Source of the DNA: B30-G6 sp964633115
GTDB taxonomy: Bacteria > Desulfobacterota > Desulfobacteria > Desulfobacterales > B30-G6
Reading direction: 5' to 3'
Length of the DNA stretch: 34,440 nt
NCBI GenBank assembly: GCA_964633115.1
Contig: CAZWEO010000050.1
Coordinates: forward strand, 1-34,440
The translations under genes were made by a program, and so were the position numbers. This document shows, piece by piece, positions 16,872-24,622 of this stretch. The notes beneath the pieces were generated by a model, which did no database searches, had not been told where the DNA came from, and was given only the letters and a program-made list of their open reading frames with translations. Position 1 is the stretch's first letter, and each line of letters starts with the position of its first letter.

Positions 16872-18196
16872 GATGGGCTCGTTTCCGATTTCAGACGAAT
16901 GGTGAAGACCGGGGATGCCGCTGGCCGGTTGCGGGCAGCAGATGACCGCGTAACCCGCAGCATGCTGGCGGTTACCGGGCCCCACCAGGGTTTGTGAGAT
17001 ATCAGCAAAACCGGTATTTGCTGGCTGTGAGCGGTGGCCAAAACTGCCGAAACGAAAGCTACGGCGCTGGTACGACTCATTCCCCAGTCCGGTTCATCCA
17101 AAATAAGGGCACCCGGATTGTCGGCTATACGGGCAGCCACCAGAATGGCTTTAAGGTCCACCAGTGAGTGCTCTTTATCCGACCAATCGCCAATGGGGGC
17201 AACTTTGTCTGAAGATTCCTGTTTGATTGCACGCTTATAATGTTGTTGCAGCTCCCGGTAACAATTATAAATATGGTCAGTACGATCTTTGGTTGGTCTG
17301 TGCGACAAGGCACCAAACGAGCGCAGCATGGTCTGGCTGAGTACATCCTGAAACAAAAGACATGCTGGGTGCTGTGGGTGTGGACTATCGAGGGCAATCT
17401 GGCCCTTGATGGAGACAGCTTGGGCGATGGATCGGGCCAGCAGGCTTTTCCCTTGACCATTATCGCCAATAATTAAACAAGGGGACACCAGATCCAAGGT
17501 GCTGTTTTCGATGGCAGCATGGGCGCCGCGGGCTGCCAGGGGGCGCAAGGAAACCATCAGCGGGATACGAACATCGGTCATTTTTATTCTAAAGGGAATT
17601 CGAGACGGTGACGGTGGTATGAATGTGTCGCTTGGACCGATGGCATCCAGATTAGCTTCACCAGCCAGCGCCAGAATTGAAAGCGTTTTCTGACAATGGT
17701 TGCATACGGTATTTAAATATTCGAGTAGATGCCGGTTGGTATTCGAAAGCCAAGTAAATGGACTGGCCACCACCAGACGCGAATAAAGTGGCATGCTGAC
17801 GGCCGTCTTGGCCAGCGCCAGCTTTACGGTCTCACCACCGGACAAAGTTCGGATGGGTTGCGACAGTAACCCGGAAATTTCAAACTGCTGGGCGGTTTCC
17901 AAAACACGTTCTTTGCTGATATTGCCGCTATTAGCAGCCGACATATGGCTGGCCATCAATACCTGATGGGCGGTTCCGAAAGCAAGACAGTCCCTCGGGT
18001 TGCTGGGGATGTAAGCAACCGAACCATTATCATTGGACCGGGTTTCGGCGCGGGAAATCCGATTAAAATCCTGCCAAAACACAGATGGACCGGCATGCCG
18101 CCTGGCTAAACTGAAACCCACTGCACGCCTGAAGGCAGCCTCTCTGTCTTCATATGAGTTGAAATAGGTGCTGATGGGGTCGAGGGTTGAATTCAT
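16868..18196 (-). CDS. ECF-type ABC ATPase with two incomplete, complementary halves
   Basis: A 442-residue tandem ABC ATPase, shorter than usual two-domain ECF ATPases. The first half begins after the place where Walker A should be. It has a Q-loop remnant (VAYIPSNPRDCLAFGT, Gln replaced by Ser) and an intact signature LSGGE (118-122), but its Walker B reads LVVASPFTWL with no Asp-Glu pair. The second half has Walker A IIGDNGQGKS (K250), Q283, Walker B ALILDEPDWG (D367, E368) and the H-loop H401, but its signature is replaced by WSDKEHSLVDLK. Together they could build exactly one complete ATP site. A stop lies five codons upstream of the ATG in frame, so no N-terminal part is missed. First gene of the operon with the membrane and S components. 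Confidence 0.85.
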   Translation of the reverse strand: MNSTLDPISTYFNSYEDREAAFRRAVGFSLARRHAGPSVFWQDFNRISRAETRSNDNGSVAYIPSNPRDCLAFGTAHQVLMASHMSAANSGNISKERVLETAQQFEISGLLSQPIRTLSGGETVKLALAKTAVSMPLYSRLVVASPFTWLSNTNRHLLEYLNTVCNHCQKTLSILALAGEANLDAIGPSDTFIPPSPSRIPFRIKMTDVRIPLMVSLRPLAARGAHAAIENSTLDLVSPCLIIGDNGQGKSLLARSIAQAVSIKGQIALDSPHPQHPACLLFQDVLSQTMLRSFGALSHRPTKDRTDHIYNCYRELQQHYKRAIKQESSDKVAPIGDWSDKEHSLVDLKAILVAARIADNPGALILDEPDWGMSRTSAVAFVSAVLATAHSQQIPVLLISHKPWWGPVTASMLRVTRSSAARNRPAASPVFTIRLKSETSPS

Positions 18197-18229
18197 TTTA
18201 CAATATCTTTAAGAACAGAGCTAATCCAG

Positions 18230-18345
18230 ATAGTTGAATAATGAATGTCGAACATGAAATATCGAATGTTGAAGTGTGCTGATAGACATGTGCATAATTT
18301 CGTAATTCAATATTCATTTATTCGAAATTCGAAATCTTTATCCCT
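18230..18345. repeat. Degenerate repeat spacer built on GAAT(A/G)TCGAA words
   Basis: The gap between the ATPase and the FAD oxidoreductase genes repeats TGAAT, ATCGAATG, TCGAAC and ATTCGAA in both orientations. 18259-18275 matches 15197-15213 at 16 of 17 bases in the same orientation, at the other end of the ECF operon. No gene is visible in 18197-18408. Confidence 0.55.
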
Positions 18346-18408
18346 TAGTCCCTATGGAAACGAACATCGAACATTGTTTCTTCATCTCAATAATGAAATC
18401 AGTATGAT

Positions 18409-19719
18409 TTAGCCAAGTACCGAAAAGGTGCTCCCCTCAATAATCTCCCGGTTGCGGGAAAAGATCCCCGTATTCAGGCTAAAGTCAATGTGTTGCAGGG
18501 GTATTTGAACCGGCTCGCTATCATGGTCGTGACCATTTTCGCAGGCATCGATTAACGCCGCCATTAGGCGCCCGATGGCGGGGCCATTTTTGTATTGATT
18601 GCCGCTGGTACCGATGGCCAGATAGAAACCCGCGAGGTCGGATTTGTCATATATCGGAATCCAATCATCACTGACATCATAAAGGTCAACAATGCCTTTG
18701 GGGCTATTGGGAATTTGGAGATCGGGTATGCGTTTGGCCAATCGATATGTCTGGGCCTGATATTGCGCCTGGGTTACTTCCAGGTTATATTCGTCGGGAT
18801 TATCGATCCATTCTCTATCATCACAGGCAGGATCCTCACTACCCACCAAAATCATATTGCCGGTTTCAGGCCGATGATAGCCGCCCAGATCGCCATCACC
18901 CACCACCAGACCGTCTTGTTCATAACTGAAATTCGTTGGGGAAGGCACAAAATGGACTTCGTGGCGCAAGGGACGGGTCTGAATGTTCATTTTATGGGCG
19001 ACACCGGCCAGCTGGTTGATCACTGCGGAATGGGGTCCGGCAGCGTTCACCAGGATCGGCGCGTCCAGGCGCGTGCCATCTGCCAGGCTAACACCTTTGA
19101 CGCCGGCGTTATCGCTATGAATTTCGGTTACTTCGGCCTGGAAATGGAATCGTGCGCCAAGGGACTCGGCAGCCTGTTGAATATTTTGAACCGATAATAC
19201 CGGATCGTTGATATAGCCATCGTTGGGATAATAAAGAATTGTGTCGCTTATTTTTTCTTTGGATGGTTCATCGAACAGCGGATCTTCGGGTCGGCCAGGA
19301 GGGAAAAAAGAGTCATCCACAAAGTGGGGCATGCGTGCCAAGAGTTGTTCCCGGGTCCAGATATCATAGGGAATACCCAATTCATCATGCAGTCGCATGT
19401 GCGTACTGGGATCATGTCCTTTGTCATAAATATTTATCAGACCGGTCTGATGGAATATTGCCAAGTCCATGTCGTTGGCAGTGCCGATATAATCTTGCCA
19501 GTTATGCCAGTCGAACCAGCTGTCATATGCAATGGCCGTACCTTCCAGGGTGGAGTAGTGGGTGCGAATAATGGCGCAGGTGTTGCTGGTGGAACCTTGT
19601 CCGGCTGCCCCAAATTTGTCTACATTGAGGGTTTGAAAACCTTTGCGCGACAGCTCATAGGCAATAGCTGTACCGCAAATACCGGCACCGATAATGATAC
19701 AATCATAGCTTGACTTCAT
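18409..19719 (-). CDS. FAD-dependent oxidoreductase, DAO (glycine/sarcosine/D-amino acid oxidase) family
   Basis: A 436-residue flavoprotein. The N-terminal FAD-binding motif is CIIIGAGICGTAIAYELSRKG (GxGxxG form), followed by an acidic residue position in NVDK and by GQGSTSNTCAIIRTHYS, which resembles the substrate-side segment of sarcosine oxidase/dehydrogenase relatives. The second FAD segment, LVNAAGPHSA, appears near residue 225, and the C-terminal FAD contact is FYLAIGTSGNQYKNGPAIGR. The family oxidises amines or amino acids to imines, passing electrons to oxygen or a carrier; in an anaerobe a dehydrogenase role is more likely (inference). GGAGG 8 nt upstream supports the ATG. No neighbour reveals the substrate. 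Confidence 0.92.
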   Translation of the reverse strand: MKSSYDCIIIGAGICGTAIAYELSRKGFQTLNVDKFGAAGQGSTSNTCAIIRTHYSTLEGTAIAYDSWFDWHNWQDYIGTANDMDLAIFHQTGLINIYDKGHDPSTHMRLHDELGIPYDIWTREQLLARMPHFVDDSFFPPGRPEDPLFDEPSKEKISDTILYYPNDGYINDPVLSVQNIQQAAESLGARFHFQAEVTEIHSDNAGVKGVSLADGTRLDAPILVNAAGPHSAVINQLAGVAHKMNIQTRPLRHEVHFVPSPTNFSYEQDGLVVGDGDLGGYHRPETGNMILVGSEDPACDDREWIDNPDEYNLEVTQAQYQAQTYRLAKRIPDLQIPNSPKGIVDLYDVSDDWIPIYDKSDLAGFYLAIGTSGNQYKNGPAIGRLMAALIDACENGHDHDSEPVQIPLQHIDFSLNTGIFSRNREIIEGSTFSVLG

Positions 19720-19841
19720 GTCCGAATACCTCCGGGAACTTTACAGTAGTGTGGCGGAATAGATGACCTAAATTGAGCGTATCAAAAAAGGTCTGGATGA
19801 GGGATCAATTGGCTTATTTAGTTGGGTCTGTCAAGCCAAAC

Positions 19842-19882
19842 CCGAATATTTCATGAAACTTGACAAAGCCGAATATTTCATG
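19842..19882. repeat. 14-bp direct repeat at the lysC 3' end
   Basis: CCGAATATTTCATG occurs at 19842-19855 and again at 19869-19882, a period of 27 bases; the second copy includes the last codons and stop of lysC. Between them is ACTTGACAAAG, which echoes CTGTCAAGCC just before. Likely a small tandem duplication or part of a dispersed intergenic repeat. Confidence 0.6.
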
Positions 19883-21083
19883 CAATCCAATGATCGTGAC
19901 ATATTTGGACGGCTTGATTGACCAGCTCCCGTGGAACCAGTAGCGAGATACGAAATGAGGTGGTTGTCAATCCATTAATGCGGATACTATTTTCATCCAT
20001 CAACTTAATGGTTTGAAGCAAGGTTTGACTATCTCGGTTCAGACCTTCACCGATAAGGGATATGGCGGCTAAATGGGTATCGAAGGCGAGGTCGGAACCA
20101 AATTTAGCTTGCATGCTGTTCTTAATGTCTTCCCAGGCGTAGACATACGCGGCAGGTACCACAAAGGACGCCTTGGAAAGGTCGTCGTCTGACACTGCAT
20201 GCGAGACATTGACCTCCTTAACGCCAACCTGTTCAGCTTCTAATAAAGAGATAACATCTTGAAAGTGTTCGCGAACGGCTGTGCCTGACATGCGGACGCG
20301 CTCGATATGTTCCTCCCTAACAACTGCTTGGACGCCCACGATGGATCCAGGTGATAGTTTGCGAATCACCGTTTCACGTCCTGGTTCAAAGGTGCTGCGC
20401 GCATATAAGGCGATGTTTTTCTGTTTGGCAAATTGTACGGCACTGGCATTGAGCACCTTGGCGCCGGCGGTGCTCATCTCCTGCATAACCGGATAGGAAA
20501 TTTCGGGCAAATGCCTGGCATCCGGCACCACACCGGGATCAGTAGAATAGACACCATCGACATCGGAATAGATTTCGCAGCGATCTGCATCCAGGGCTGC
20601 GGCCAATGCCACGGCAGAGGTGTCCGAACCACCCCGGCCCAATGTGGTGATATCGCGTTTGTAGCTAACACCTTGAAATCCGCCGATGATGACTACTTTC
20701 CCTTGGGCCAATTCATCCTGGACGCGGAAGGGACGCACTTCAATGACCTGGGCATCGTTGTGGCGGTCATTGGTAATGATGCCGGCCTGGGAGCCGGTTA
20801 AAGAAACCGCCTCGATCCCAGTTTCATTCAAGGCCATGCAAAGCAGCGCCATGGTAATCCGTTCCCCGGTGGAAAGAAGCATGTCCATTTCACGTCGAGG
20901 TGGTTTGGGTGACAATTCGCGTGCCATGGAAAGCAAGTTGTCTGTAGTTTTGCCCATGGCTGACACCACGACGGCTACCTGGATTTCCTGGCGCCGAACC
21001 GATGCGATCAAGTGAGCAATTTGTCTTAGTTTGTCAATGTCGGCCACGCTGCTGCCACCATATTTTTGGACGATACAAGTCAT
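19878..21083 (-). CDS. lysC: Aspartate kinase
   Basis: A 401-residue aspartokinase, the first step of the lysine, threonine and methionine pathway. The kinase domain begins IVQKYGGSSVAD, then VVVSAMGKTTDNL, STGERITMALL, ITTLGRGGSDTSAVALA and EIYSDVDGVYSTDP. Two ACT regulatory domains occupy the C-terminal 140 residues (for example SLLEAEQVGVKEVNVS and MDENSIRINGLTTT), so feedback control by an amino acid is expected. The length is that of the monofunctional short-form enzyme. The ATG at 21083 is chosen over one 17 codons earlier because AGGAG lies about 10 nt upstream and the protein then starts right before the conserved motif. A candidate promoter lies 86 nt upstream; the gene seems monocistronic. 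Confidence 0.96.
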   Translation of the reverse strand: MTCIVQKYGGSSVADIDKLRQIAHLIASVRRQEIQVAVVVSAMGKTTDNLLSMARELSPKPPRREMDMLLSTGERITMALLCMALNETGIEAVSLTGSQAGIITNDRHNDAQVIEVRPFRVQDELAQGKVVIIGGFQGVSYKRDITTLGRGGSDTSAVALAAALDADRCEIYSDVDGVYSTDPGVVPDARHLPEISYPVMQEMSTAGAKVLNASAVQFAKQKNIALYARSTFEPGRETVIRKLSPGSIVGVQAVVREEHIERVRMSGTAVREHFQDVISLLEAEQVGVKEVNVSHAVSDDDLSKASFVVPAAYVYAWEDIKNSMQAKFGSDLAFDTHLAAISLIGEGLNRDSQTLLQTIKLMDENSIRINGLTTTSFRISLLVPRELVNQAVQICHDHWIA

Positions 21084-21168
21084 ATTCAACTTTCTCCTTG
21101 TGAACTTTGGACTGCAAGCCATCGGCTGCTTCAAGCTTAAGTCTTATCACTTCGTGCTTTAATAAAAG

Positions 21169-21197
21169 TATATACCCTAAAGACGCGTGGGAGACAA
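21169..21197 (-). promoter_or_regulatory. Candidate sigma70 promoter of lysC
   Basis: On the minus strand TTGTCT (21197-21192) and TATATA (21174-21169) are spaced 17 bp, about 86 nt before the lysC ATG. No attenuator or lysine riboswitch core was recognised in the leader. Confidence 0.5.
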
Positions 21198-21293
21198 GGG
21201 GATGTCCAGACCTCGACGATTGATAAAAATGTATTACATTGTGTCATTCAGTTTCTTTGGCGAATAATAAAAAAATGATAAGTGGAGGTTCAC

Positions 21294-22040
21294 ATGAAAA
21301 TATTTATATCAATACTGTTAATATTGGGGCTAGCCACCCAAGTGGCTGCGGCAGAAGGTGCAGCGGTACTTTACCAGGTCAGGGGACAATCCTATCAAGG
21401 TTACTTTGTCAGCCCATCAGACAAAGCACCATTGGTGGTTCTGATACACGATTGGGACGGACTGACCGATTACGAGATCAAGCGTGCACACATGCTTGCC
21501 GATGCGGGCTATGCGGTTTTTTCCGCGGATCTTTTTGGTGCCGGGGTGCGACCGACTGAAGTCAAAGATAAGCGGCAGCATACTGGAGAGCTTTACAAGG
21601 ATCGCGAAAAAATGCGGGCACTGTTGAACGGCGCGCTTGAGGTTGCCAGAGGTAAAGGTGCTGACGCGGGCAATGCGCTAGCTGCCGGATACTGTTTTGG
21701 CGGGGCGGCTGTTCTGGAGTGGGCGCGGTCCGGTGCGCCGTTAAAAGGATTCGTTACCTTTCATGGTGGGTTAAAGACACCCAGTGGTCAGGATTACAGT
21801 CAGAACAGAGGGGCGTTGTTGATTCTGCATGGGACCGCAGACAAAGCCATTAGCATGGATCAGTTTGCCGATTTGGCGGTGGAGCTGGAAACAGCCGGCG
21901 TCTCACATGAAATGATTACTTACAGTGGGGCCCCGCACGCCTTTACCGTCTTCGGAAGTTCCCGTTATCAAGAGGCGGCTGACAAAAAATCATGGAAGCG
22001 GTTTAAGGAATTTCTCCAAACAACATTGAATCACCAATAA
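21294..22040 (+). CDS. Dienelactone hydrolase family protein, exported
   Basis: A 248-residue alpha/beta hydrolase with a cleavable signal peptide (MKIFISILLILGLATQVAAA, cut about residue 20). The nucleophile elbow AAGYCFGGAAV has Cys as nucleophile, as in dienelactone hydrolases; the acid is likely in HGTADKAIS and the His in SGAPHAFTVFG. The N-terminal strand VVLIHDWDGLTDYEIKRAHMLADAGY is typical. The family hydrolyses lactones or other esters; its periplasmic form here has no known substrate. The ATG at 21294 follows GTGGAGG by 5 nt and gives the signal peptide; the upstream in-frame GTG overlaps that ribosome site. It stands alone and is divergent from lysC. Confidence 0.92.
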   Translation: MKIFISILLILGLATQVAAAEGAAVLYQVRGQSYQGYFVSPSDKAPLVVLIHDWDGLTDYEIKRAHMLADAGYAVFSADLFGAGVRPTEVKDKRQHTGELYKDREKMRALLNGALEVARGKGADAGNALAAGYCFGGAAVLEWARSGAPLKGFVTFHGGLKTPSGQDYSQNRGALLILHGTADKAISMDQFADLAVELETAGVSHEMITYSGAPHAFTVFGSSRYQEAADKKSWKRFKEFLQTTLNHQ

Positions 22041-22090
22041 GAACGAAAAAACCCGGGATCCAGGGACAGCTTTGTTTGATGTGTTCGTTG

Positions 22091-22177
22091 GGTTTATTGG
22101 GTTGCTGACTGCTGGTGGCTGGCGTTTCGCCCTTATGCTGTTTATCAGCTCAATGAGCTCAATAAACCCAATAAACC
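22091..22177. repeat. 13-bp inverted repeat, GGTTTATTGGGTT words
   Basis: GGTTTATTGGGTT (22091-22103) is exactly complementary to AACCCAATAAACC (22165-22177). Inside lie GCTG and GGCTGGC words and GAGCTC palindromes. It is another example of repetitive spacer sequence, between the hydrolase stop and a small minus-strand gene. Confidence 0.6.
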
Positions 22178-22199
22178 TGTGCCCTCCACTCTTTGGACC

Positions 22200-22397
22200 C
22201 TATGAGCTAAGGCTTGAATCCCCTTTTAGGGATTTGCGATCCGATTTTGCGCTGAATGTCGCACATTCCTTGCCAGAACTTTCGTAAACGACCATGGCGG
22301 GCATCTTGCGGCTTTTAAAGTTCATGGCGTGACAGCCATGGGGTGCTTTCTTATCCCAGGTAATGAAATAATGTCGGCAGTGGCGGCAATTTATCAT
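22200..22397 (-). CDS. Small Cys-containing conserved-type protein (65 aa)
   Basis: A 65-residue protein starting INCRHCRHYFITWDKKAPHGCHAM, with two N-terminal cysteines in CxxC (4 and 7), Cys22 with nearby His, and a later SGKECATFS (Cys45). The four cysteines suggest a metal (zinc) site. I recognise the pattern, CxxC - WD - PxGC - SGxxC, as a small uncharacterised protein type common in Desulfobacterota and Geobacter-like bacteria; the function is unknown. Ribosome site is weak. On the minus strand TTGAGG and GATAAT (18-bp spacing, about 20-45 nt upstream) could be its promoter. Base composition and a sensible protein make it more than a chance frame. Confidence 0.65.
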   Translation of the reverse strand: MINCRHCRHYFITWDKKAPHGCHAMNFKSRKMPAMVVYESSGKECATFSAKSDRKSLKGDSSLSS

Positions 22398-22581
22398 GGG
22401 TGTTATTACGACAGATTATCTCTACTTGACAAGCCCAACCTCAAGGTTGCATAAACAACATGGAAAAACGGATGTAATAATTTGTAATTAAAGAATTATC
22501 GTAAAATCTGCTAAGATCAGCGTGCTACGTAAAGTGGATATAGAGATTAGGTTCTTCTATCCATGTTGTATACCCTCCGGG

Positions 22582-22678
22582 AAAGCCTGAGGACTTCAGA
22601 CTCTGCGTTGCTGAGGATTCGAAGTAAAGAACTACGTCTTCGCCCTCAGACGCCTTGACTCTGAAGCCCTCAGGCTTT
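22582..22678. repeat. Long nested hairpin element
   Basis: Bases 22582-22600 pair with 22660-22678 with one mismatch in 19. Inside, CTGAGG (22611-22616) pairs with CCTCAG (22644-22649) and CGAAG (22620-22624) with CTTCG (22638-22642). The result is a near-continuous 97-nt foldback, like a REP/BIME or small MITE-type element. It fills most of the 362-nt spacer 22398-22759, which holds no convincing gene. Confidence 0.65.
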
Positions 22679-22759
22679 TGCAACGTTGAGGTAAACGTTA
22701 ATTGAAACACACGAACCTGTTTCTTGTTATAAACTTTGGGCACATATCAAGGACCCCTC

Positions 22760-23881
22760 ATGCTGAAGCGACAACAGATCATCGAAAAAGCCCACGAACT
22801 TTCATTTGAGGATGTTGGTTTTACGACTGCTGACCCGTTTGAATCGCAGCAAAAGATACTGGCCGATCGCAAGGAGGCTTATGCCTGGGCCATGGCCAGC
22901 GGCCTGGATTTAGTATCCGGAACCATTCCCCAGACCATTATGCCCGAAGCCCGGTCCATCATCGTACTCATGGAGGTCTATTTTCGGGAATCATACCCCC
23001 ACAGCATGGAGCCATTTTTCGGACGCTGTTATCTGGATGATGATCGTATTACCCGCGATGGTTTGGCCACGCGCATCAAGGCATTTCGTTCCTTTTTACG
23101 AGACAATAGCATCCAGTCCAAAGTACCCTTCCACCTGCCCCATCGTTTGGCCGCCGGACGTGCTGGAATGGGCACCTTTGGGAAAAATTGTCTCTTCTAT
23201 TCCAATAAAGTTGCCCGCAAGAGTTCCTGGGTATTACCGATTGCCGTCGTGGTAGATGTTGAGTTTGAAGTAGACGAACCGACGCTTGAAACCGGCTGTC
23301 CAAAATGGTGTCGCAACACCTGTATCGTGGCCTGCCCGACAGGTGCGCTTAAAGGTCCTCGCCATCTGGATCCCAGCTTATGTATTTCCTATTTGACCTA
23401 TTTTGGCGACGGGTTGACGCCTCGAAATTTAAGGGAACCCATGGGACTATTTATTTATGGCTGCGATCGTTGTCAAAATGTCTGTCCGCGCAACTTGGCT
23501 TGGCTGGCAGCCGATTTGCCGGTCAATCAACGCGCGGCTCGCAAGGCGACTGATTTTGACCTGGCGCGTCTATTGCACATGGATCGGCCTTATTTTGAAC
23601 AACGCATCTGGCCGCACATGTTTTATATGTCTGCGGATGACATTTGGCGCTGGAAAATGAACACAGCCCGGGCCATGGGAAACACACGGGATCCGCAATA
23701 CATTCCTGAGCTATTAAAAGCCTTTGCAGAATCAAACGATATGCGCGTTCAGAGCATGTGTGCCTGGGCCATTGGCCGTATTGGCGGCCGGCAGGCGCGC
23801 CAGGCCCTGGATCGAATTCAAACAGGTGCCCCGGAGCCGGTTGCCGATGAAATCGCCTATGCCCGGGAGTTGTGCGCATGA
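22760..23881 (+). CDS. QueG-like double [4Fe-4S] protein with HEAT-like tail
   Basis: A 373-residue protein related to epoxyqueuosine reductase. The ferredoxin-type cysteines are C180, C184, C188 and C192 (CPKWCRNTCIVACP), C208, and C235, C238, C242 (CDRCQNVCP): eight in all, as needed for two clusters, but the first group is spaced CxxxCxxxCxxxCP rather than CxxCxxCxxxCP. The C-terminus has HEAT-like repeats (YIPELLKAFAESNDMRVQSM). In true QueG the segment before AGxGWxGKN is VDSAP-like with the catalytic Asp; here it reads VPFHLPHRLAAGRAGMGTFGKN, lacking it. A related cobalamin-dependent or purely FeS reductase is therefore more likely than tRNA epoxyqueuosine reduction. AAGGA 6 nt upstream supports the ATG. 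It overlaps the next gene by 4 nt. Confidence 0.88.
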   Translation: MLKRQQIIEKAHELSFEDVGFTTADPFESQQKILADRKEAYAWAMASGLDLVSGTIPQTIMPEARSIIVLMEVYFRESYPHSMEPFFGRCYLDDDRITRDGLATRIKAFRSFLRDNSIQSKVPFHLPHRLAAGRAGMGTFGKNCLFYSNKVARKSSWVLPIAVVVDVEFEVDEPTLETGCPKWCRNTCIVACPTGALKGPRHLDPSLCISYLTYFGDGLTPRNLREPMGLFIYGCDRCQNVCPRNLAWLAADLPVNQRAARKATDFDLARLLHMDRPYFEQRIWPHMFYMSADDIWRWKMNTARAMGNTRDPQYIPELLKAFAESNDMRVQSMCAWAIGRIGGRQARQALDRIQTGAPEPVADEIAYARELCA

Positions 23882-24543
23882 TCACCAAACAGATTACTCA
23901 GGTGGGTGGTAGCGGTTATACCGCATCTGAGGACGCGGCGATTTACCTGATTCATATGGACGGTCATGCCGCTATCGTGGATGCCGGGTGTGGTGGATCT
24001 ATAGATCGACTACTTCAAAATATCCGTTCCTGTAATGTGTCGCTGGATAGCATCGCGTATTTGCTTTTGACCCACTGTCATTTTGATCACACCGGTGGGG
24101 CAGCCCAGTTAAAGGAGCGCTTGGGGCTAAAGGTCGTGGCGCATGAACTGGAAGCACGCTATCTTGAAACCGGCAACCAGGAAATAACGGCAGCCTCGTG
24201 GTATGGTTCGACGCTTCAGCCAGTACCCATCGATATTAAACTGCGCCAACCAGAAGAGACTATTCCTTTGGGTCAGCATGATATTTTAGCAACTCACTTG
24301 CCAGGGCACTCGCCGGGATCGGTGGTTTATCGGGTTGAATCCGAGGGAAAAGTTGTTTTGTTTGGACAGGACGTTCATGGCCCCATTCACCCGGATCTAC
24401 TCTCAGACCCGAATGCCTACCAAAAGTCGTTGCAGAAGATGCTAGCGATGGATGCCGATATTTTGTGTGAAGGCCACTTCGGCATTTTTCATGGCAAGGA
24501 TAGTGTTCGCAAATTCATCCGCTCTTTTTTGTCGGTTTCGTAA
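23878..24543 (+). CDS. Metallo-beta-lactamase-fold hydrolase
   Basis: A 221-residue glyoxalase II-like MBL protein. The metal motif is LLTHCHFDHTGGA (HxHxDH), with the third ligand in LPGHSPGSVVY, the bridging Asp in FGQDVHG and the last His in CEGHFG. Full domain, no extra domains, no signal peptide. The ATG at 23878 overlaps the stop of the QueG-like gene (ATGA), so the two are translationally coupled and probably work together; a GTG two codons earlier is possible. Substrate unknown; thioesters and lactones are common in this family. Confidence 0.9.
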   Translation: MITKQITQVGGSGYTASEDAAIYLIHMDGHAAIVDAGCGGSIDRLLQNIRSCNVSLDSIAYLLLTHCHFDHTGGAAQLKERLGLKVVAHELEARYLETGNQEITAASWYGSTLQPVPIDIKLRQPEETIPLGQHDILATHLPGHSPGSVVYRVESEGKVVLFGQDVHGPIHPDLLSDPNAYQKSLQKMLAMDADILCEGHFGIFHGKDSVRKFIRSFLSVS

Positions 24544-24574
24544 AAACGCCAACTTCTGCGTTGTGCTACATCTT

Positions 24575-24613
24575 GCAAGCATTCAACGTACTAAAAGTAT
24601 GCCTCATGATTGC
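24575..24613. repeat. Imperfect hairpin between convergent genes
   Basis: GCAAGCAT (24575-24582) pairs imperfectly with ATGATTGC (24606-24613), with a further CGTA/GTATG pairing near the loop. It lies in the short gap between the MBL gene and the convergent YbaK gene. The wording (GCGTTG, CAACGTACT) looks like a dispersed intergenic repeat. Confidence 0.35.
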
Positions 24614-24622
24614 CTGATTTCC

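Noticed and set aside
16872..16985. Longer form of the T-component protein with 38 extra residues
   Set aside because: The extension overlaps the ATPase coding region deeply, while the ATG at 16871 forms a normal 4-nt ATGA overlap.
15194..18408. CRISPR array suggested by repeated GAATATCGAATG words
   Set aside because: The repeats are degenerate, irregularly spaced and separated by genes, with no regular repeat-spacer units and no cas genes.
18595..19197. 200-codon plus-strand frame
   Set aside because: It is fully antisense to the FAD oxidoreductase, whose motifs are clear, and resembles no known protein.
22525..22743. 72-codon minus-strand frame through the foldback element
   Set aside because: It starts with GTG without a clear ribosome site and most of its length is the palindromic repeat, so the open frame is probably accidental.
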